Positions 59,588 to 64,000 of a DNA stretch of 64,000 bases are shown here, one piece after another. The stretch is from Bryobacteraceae bacterium (GTDB lineage: Bacteria; Acidobacteriota; Terriglobia; Bryobacterales; Bryobacteraceae): the NCBI GenBank assembly GCA_029975915.1, contig JARKOC010000352.1:310001-374000 (forward strand), in the 5' to 3' direction. The notes under the pieces are model-generated. The model saw only the letters and a list, made by a program, of their open reading frames with translations, did no database searches and was not told the DNA's origin. Position numbers and translations under genes: made by a program. Position 1 is the first letter of the stretch. Every line of letters starts with the position of its first letter.

Positions 59588-60782
59588 CCTGCCTCCTTAA
59601 TGCGATTCGCAACACGGCCCAGGAACCAAGCGGGAGAATCGCCACGGCAACACACACAGGAGCAAACCCATAACCATCGACAACGCGGCCGACAGCTGCC
59701 GAGAAAAGTCCTTGGAGCAGGCCATAGATCGAGGTCAAGCCGGAAACGGCGAAGGCGGCCCGGCCGGGTCCGAACAGGTCCAACGGCAAGGCGTAGATGT
59801 TGACGCTGGCGGCGACGCAGGCGAAAAAGCTTAGACAAATGACCGAAGTGGCCGCAGCCGGTGACTGCATGAACGGAACGGCGGCGTTTGCCAGCAGCAG
59901 CAGGCAACCCCAACCGATCACCCGCATCCGGACGCCGGTGACATCGGAGGCGCCCTTGGCGAGCCGGTAGACCAGCCACCCCCCGGCGAGGCCGCCGGCT
60001 GTGGCGAATACGGGCGGGATCCAGGCCAACTGGTAATTGGCCGCCTGCTGAGTCAAACCGTGTTCCCGAACTAGATAGACGGTGGTCCAATTGACCCAGA
60101 GGCTGTAAACCGACATCAGCAGGAAATTCGACGCGAGCAGCGCCCAGTACCGCGCATCCTTAATAACATCACCGGCTCCGGCCGATTTTGGCGACGACTC
60201 TTCACCTGTCCTGGGCGCCCGGCGTTCGACCCGGAACCAGAGCGGGATCCATAGGAGTCCGAGCGCGCCAGCGATCACAAAAGCCGCCCTCCAGCCGTAG
60301 AGCCTTGCGATGAACTGCGCCATGACAGGGGCCGCCATCGCGCCAACGGTCAAACCCATTTGATAAGTAGCACTTCCGAGTGCGCGCTCCCTCGGCATCA
60401 GGTAGACCGCCGAGGCTTTGCCCGTCGCCGGAATCCCGCCAGCCTCGCCAACGCCCAGTGCCGCCCGGCACAGCAAAAGTCCTTTGAGCGAAGAAACAAA
60501 ACCGGTTGCCATCGCCGCCAGAGACCAGAACGCCACGGCGGCCGCGGAGCCGATCTTGAGACCAACCTTGTCAATGAACAGACCAGCCAGCGGCGCCATG
60601 ATGGCATAGGTGAGGGAGAAGACCAGAATCACGTCCCCGTAACCCGACGCCGTCATTCCGAACTCACTCATCAATTGGGGCGCCAAGGCGGCCAGGATCT
60701 GGCGGTCGAGAAAATTGAGGGCGTTCGAGGCGGCAAAGACGCCCACCGCCACCCAGCGCATTGGCACTTGCGGTTGTTTCAC
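59562..60782 (-). CDS. MFS transporter, hexuronate/anion symporter-like
   Basis: The 406-residue inner-membrane protein has 12 predicted helices. The family start RWVAVGVFAASNALNFLDRQIL, with Asp-Arg in the first helix, the loop DKVGLKIGSAAAV and the RAALGVGEAGGIPATGK motif resemble ACS-family (ExuT-like) carriers of sugar acids or organic anions. The substrate is unknown but would fit the glycan-degrading lifestyle. It starts 4 bases after the preceding gene and overlaps rimI. Confidence 0.9.
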   Translation of the reverse strand: MKQPQVPMRWVAVGVFAASNALNFLDRQILAALAPQLMSEFGMTASGYGDVILVFSLTYAIMAPLAGLFIDKVGLKIGSAAAVAFWSLAAMATGFVSSLKGLLLCRAALGVGEAGGIPATGKASAVYLMPRERALGSATYQMGLTVGAMAAPVMAQFIARLYGWRAAFVIAGALGLLWIPLWFRVERRAPRTGEESSPKSAGAGDVIKDARYWALLASNFLLMSVYSLWVNWTTVYLVREHGLTQQAANYQLAWIPPVFATAGGLAGGWLVYRLAKGASDVTGVRMRVIGWGCLLLLANAAVPFMQSPAAATSVICLSFFACVAASVNIYALPLDLFGPGRAAFAVSGLTSIYGLLQGLFSAAVGRVVDGYGFAPVCVAVAILPLGSWAVLRIALRRQDDHRPAHA

Positions 60783-60786
60783 TTCG

Positions 60787-62463
60787 CTACTGGAACTCCA
60801 GGGTCACGGCTTCGCCCGAAGTGGCGCTCGCCGTGTCCCGCTTGATTTGATATTCAATCTTTACGGACTTAGGCTGTTTCAATGCGCCGCAGGCGAGCGT
60901 CGCTCCCGTGGCGCCGAGGATGCCCAGCCGCGCAGGATCGCTCACCAGCAAGCGCAACGTCTTGCTACCGCCCTGGTCCAGAACCAGGCGCATAGTTCGA
61001 CGAACGCACTCGACCCGGATCAGCCGTCCCTCAGCCTTCTCCAGCGGCGGCCCGTCCCACCAATCGATAGGTTTGTCCTTGGATTTCAGGCCGCCCACGG
61101 CTTCGTTGGCCTTGCGCTCAGCCGCCTTAATCCGATCTTCGGCCTCCCGCTTGAGTTTCTCGACTTCGTCACGCTCCTCCTGCTCGCGCTTCTTGCGGGC
61201 GGCCTCGGCGGCGTCCAGGCGAGCAGTTTCGGCGGCACGCTGGCGTTCCAGCAGACGTGAACGTTCTTCCTCGGAGCCGGCCACGCGCATGGCGGCCCGC
61301 CAGGATTTGGCGGCCTCGTCGAATTGCTGTGCATCGCTTTGCGCGGCGGCAAGTTTCTCCCATAGTTCGACGCGGCGTGGCGCCAGTTCCACAGCTTTCT
61401 TAAGGAGAAACGCCCGCCGCACCGGACCCGGCTCCTGGCTGGCGGCTAGGATGAACGGATCGGCCCAGTCGGGCTTTTTGAGCGAGGCACGCTCGACCGC
61501 CATCCTGGCCTCGTCCTTGCCCGGCTCGATGCGGGCCAGTTCGTACAAGCCCCTGGCGCCGGCGGTCTCGTCGGCCGCAATCGCCCGGAGTCGTCCCAGG
61601 GCCTCTTGGTTCCGCTTCATTCCAGCCAGCGCCAGGCCCAAGCCTTCTTCGCCCGCGGTTGAGGCGCGTTCGGCCTGCGCCTTTTCGTAGGCTGCAACCG
61701 CCTGGGCGTACTGGCCGCGGGCCAGCGCCAGGTCGCCTGGGATCAACCTCACCCGCGAGGGGAGCGCTTCGAGACCGCGGAAACGGTCCGGGTTGATCCC
61801 GAATCCGGTCCATGCGGCTGTTTCAAATTGAGTCCGGGCCGCATAGGCCCTGGCGCGTTTCTCTATCTCTTCTCGGGTTTGCTGGAAAGCGTTTCTCAGC
61901 GACGGGTCGAAATCGCCTCCGTTGGCGAGGTTGGACATCAGAACCCGGATGCGCCCCCGTGTCTCTTCATTCACGGTCAATTCATGCAGCAGCGCCCACT
62001 GCCATGTGCGTGCGGACGTTGGAGGCGGTTCGCCGAATGTGAGCCGGGAGCCATCGATGCGCAGGGTGGAGTAAGCGTCGGCCAAGGCTGCCTCGAAGTC
62101 CAATGTCATTTGACCGGGCAGGTTGTCTTCCAGCAGCAGGAGGGCAAGCTGGCGGAACCAGGCGGCGGGTGGGCGGCCTTTGTCGGGCCAGAAGGCAATC
62201 CAGCCGTCGCGGCCCATGCCAAGGAAAGCGGCGGAGGGCGCACCGCGGTCCACGACAACCGTGACGGGCCAGACTGTTTTCATGTCCGTTTTACCGACGG
62301 CCTGCCCGAGCGCGCCGCGGAACTGTTCGAGTTCGGCGAGTACTTCGCGCGACTGCTTGTCGCCGCGCTCGCTGATGACCGTGAACGGACCCGACTTGAA
62401 TTCGGTCCAGGCTCCTGATGCCGGCATCACAAAGAGGAACAGGAACAGCCAGGCAACTCGCAT
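60787..62463 (-). CDS. Secreted repeat protein with coiled coil, function unknown
   Basis: This 558-residue protein has a signal peptide (MRVAWLFLFLFVMPASGAW). A domain (about 20-150) follows that resembles the peptidase-like fold often found before TPR repeats, but without a zinc motif (LLHELTVNEE keeps HE only). Helical TPR-like repeats run from about 210 to 400, then a highly charged coiled coil (about 420-475), and a beta-rich C-terminus. GGAGG precedes the ATG at 62463. It lies 4 bases after the membrane permease gene, so it probably works with it at the envelope. Confidence 0.75.
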   Translation of the reverse strand: MRVAWLFLFLFVMPASGAWTEFKSGPFTVISERGDKQSREVLAELEQFRGALGQAVGKTDMKTVWPVTVVVDRGAPSAAFLGMGRDGWIAFWPDKGRPPAAWFRQLALLLLEDNLPGQMTLDFEAALADAYSTLRIDGSRLTFGEPPPTSARTWQWALLHELTVNEETRGRIRVLMSNLANGGDFDPSLRNAFQQTREEIEKRARAYAARTQFETAAWTGFGINPDRFRGLEALPSRVRLIPGDLALARGQYAQAVAAYEKAQAERASTAGEEGLGLALAGMKRNQEALGRLRAIAADETAGARGLYELARIEPGKDEARMAVERASLKKPDWADPFILAASQEPGPVRRAFLLKKAVELAPRRVELWEKLAAAQSDAQQFDEAAKSWRAAMRVAGSEEERSRLLERQRAAETARLDAAEAARKKREQEERDEVEKLKREAEDRIKAAERKANEAVGGLKSKDKPIDWWDGPPLEKAEGRLIRVECVRRTMRLVLDQGGSKTLRLLVSDPARLGILGATGATLACGALKQPKSVKIEYQIKRDTASATSGEAVTLEFQ

Positions 62464-62467
62464 GGGT

Positions 62468-64000
62468 CTATCCTCCAAGCGGGCCCTCGACGGCCGACAG
62501 GGCGGCGATTGCGGTTTCCTGCTCGCGGACGGCGTATTCGACGGCCGACTCCATCGACACCCAATATGTAATGCCTGCGACCAGGTAGCCGCACCCGATC
62601 GCCGCGTAAAACGCCAGTTCGGTCCCGAAGGCGTATCTGGCGAGATAGGCAAGCGTGACCGGCACGGCGATGACCGGATAGATCACCAGCAAGAGAAACT
62701 GGACCTTGCCGCCACTGGCGTTGCGCCAGGAACTCGATGGGTCAGCCGGCCGCGGATAGCGGACCGACATCAGATTCCCCACGGCAAGCAGCATCAAGCT
62801 CACCAGTAGCGTGACGGCAAAGGCCTCAACAACTTTGGCAGGCGTCACCCTGATGCGGAACAGCGAACATGCCAAGGCGACCAGCGTCACTTCCAGCAGG
62901 AGAAAGAAGACGGCTGCCAGGTTCTTGGCGATCAGAACCATCGAGAACTTCACCGGCACGACGAAGTAAGACTGAACGGCCTGGCGGTCGAATCCAAAGC
63001 AGTTCCAGAACAGAACGTCTCCGAGCAGGAGCGTTGCGTAGAGGCTGACCCAAACAAGGAAATTGTCCGTCATCATGCCGCCCTCGCGGCCGCCGCGGAA
63101 TGCGAGAGGGAACCAGATGATGATGCCGAAGGAGAAGCCCATCAGGAAGATCAGGCGAAACCGGGAAGATCGGGACAGAAACCGGAGTTCCTTCTCGACG
63201 AGCATGCCAAGCGGATCACGCATGAACCAGGACGGAGCGCGGTAGAACTTCTCCATCCAGCCGCCGGAGTCTCCGGATGCATCAGGTTCAGGTTCGGGCC
63301 GCTTCTGCGTCTCCTGATGGTCCCAACTGAGGCCGGCGATGAACTGGCGGTAGCCGAAAAAGAGACCGGCTCCGAGCCAGAGCATCATGACGGGAGCAGC
63401 CCAGAAGGCGCCTTCGCCGGCGGCGGTTCGGGCGGCCATGGTCCAAGGCAGCGGTAGCGTTGGGATCTTGTCGAGAAAGCCAACGATCTGTTGTCTCTGC
63501 CAGTCTTCCGGCGGAAACATCATGATGAGCAACTGCGGAAGGGCGCTGATCAAAACAAGGCCAAAGACGACCAACTCCCGCACTCCGCGTTTAGCCATCA
63601 GACGCGCCAGCAGGTCGCGAATCCCAGCCGAGAGGAACATATTGAAGGCCATGTACGGGATGAAGATAAGCGGTCCCCACCACGGCATATCTGTCCGGTT
63701 CCACAGCCCCACTGCGACACCGCAGAGCACGATGGCCACTTCCATTCCCGTGGACAACCGGAGCACGACTTCGATCAAGAAGAGCTTTGGAGGTTCGACG
63801 GGATAGACCAGGAGGCGTTTGAGATCCAGCGCCATTCCGGCGCTGGCAAGCATCAGCGGAATGAATTGCCAGTAAAGAAGTCCGGCCAGCAGGGCGAGTT
63901 CGACGGCCTGCATGACTCTCGCTTTTTCGGCGATCTCCGGCAGCACTGTAGCGGCAATCCAGGCTAACAGGGTGGCAAAGCCGTACCAGACCGCATAAAC
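62468..64000 (-). CDS. ABC-2-type membrane permease, cut by the right edge
   Basis: At least 511 residues are present and the frame is open at base 64000, so the N-terminus is missing. The protein has many membrane helices, with a polar segment at mid-length (EKFYRAPSWFMRDPLGMLVEKELRFLSRSSRFRLIFLMGFSFG). That arrangement, with EKELRFLSR before a helix, is typical of ABC-2 exporter permeases that pair with a separate ATPase, presumably beyond the edge. It heads the run permease, repeat protein, MFS, rimI, DUF465. Confidence 0.8.
   Translation of the reverse strand, partial: VYAVWYGFATLLAWIAATVLPEIAEKARVMQAVELALLAGLLYWQFIPLMLASAGMALDLKRLLVYPVEPPKLFLIEVVLRLSTGMEVAIVLCGVAVGLWNRTDMPWWGPLIFIPYMAFNMFLSAGIRDLLARLMAKRGVRELVVFGLVLISALPQLLIMMFPPEDWQRQQIVGFLDKIPTLPLPWTMAARTAAGEGAFWAAPVMMLWLGAGLFFGYRQFIAGLSWDHQETQKRPEPEPDASGDSGGWMEKFYRAPSWFMRDPLGMLVEKELRFLSRSSRFRLIFLMGFSFGIIIWFPLAFRGGREGGMMTDNFLVWVSLYATLLLGDVLFWNCFGFDRQAVQSYFVVPVKFSMVLIAKNLAAVFFLLLEVTLVALACSLFRIRVTPAKVVEAFAVTLLVSLMLLAVGNLMSVRYPRPADPSSSWRNASGGKVQFLLLVIYPVIAVPVTLAYLARYAFGTELAFYAAIGCGYLVAGITYWVSMESAVEYAVREQETAIAALSAVEGPLGG

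Overview
The window is a high-GC bacterial chromosome segment, densely packed on both strands. Several features suggest an acidobacterium of the Solibacter/Bryobacter type: many secreted glycoside hydrolases and sulfatases with Tat-like leaders, FtsX/MacB-type permeases without their ATPases, a DUF4242 protein, a PP0621-like protein and a DUF4097 lipoprotein. This taxonomic call is an inference from gene content. No rRNA, tRNA or CRISPR was recognised.

Layout. 1-20 kb: a scattered polysaccharide-degradation region (GH95, GH127-like and GH29 enzymes, an S1 sulfatase, a DegT-type aminotransferase, an aldo/keto reductase, a cut-off metallophosphoesterase) mixed with purE, a peptide transporter, an alkyltransferase and a TetR-controlled three-gene operon whose promoter carries two matching operator palindromes. 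20-26 kb: a hybrid sensor protein with an eroded kinase domain, an SDR, and a periplasmic molybdopterin oxidoreductase with its Fe-S subunit and TorD-like chaperone but no membrane subunit. 26-34 kb: CBS protein, folP, two permeases, tyrS, a DinG-like helicase and queD. 33.9-35.6 kb: a small island (trypsin-like protease, hicBA) bracketed by two diverged copies of the queD 3' end. 35.6-39 kb: a radical SAM protein and a secreted protein with a metzincin-like motif. 39-44 kb: the conserved ffh-rpsP-khpA-rimM-trmD-rplS-rnhB block. 44-56 kb: AAA ATPase, wecB, infA, a diguanylate cyclase, an SDR, a second sulfatase, a third permease, a DUF4097 lipoprotein and pyruvate carboxylase. 55.8-57.8 kb: an unstable repeat-rich zone. 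57.8-64 kb: a peroxiredoxin followed by a rimI-containing operon.

The most striking feature is the peroxiredoxin at 57797-58513 (minus strand). Its peroxidatic cysteine codon is replaced by an in-frame TGA. A 7-bp hairpin with a GGUC apical loop, the hallmark of a bacterial SECIS element, lies just downstream at the right distance. The reading frame continues intact to the normal C-terminus, so this is very probably a selenocysteine-containing peroxiredoxin. An annotation that treats TGA only as stop would split it into two pieces and hide it. No selA, selB, selC or selD gene was found in the window.

The repeat zone next to it holds four 54-bp double-hairpin repeats with compensatory arm changes (two of them inside an exact 87-bp duplication), another palindromic element, a G-quadruplex-prone tract, a fragment of an IS1380-type transposase, an orphan HigA-like antitoxin and a 58-residue zinc-ribbon protein. 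A decayed REP-associated tyrosine transposase sits 39 kb away at 16.3-16.6 kb.
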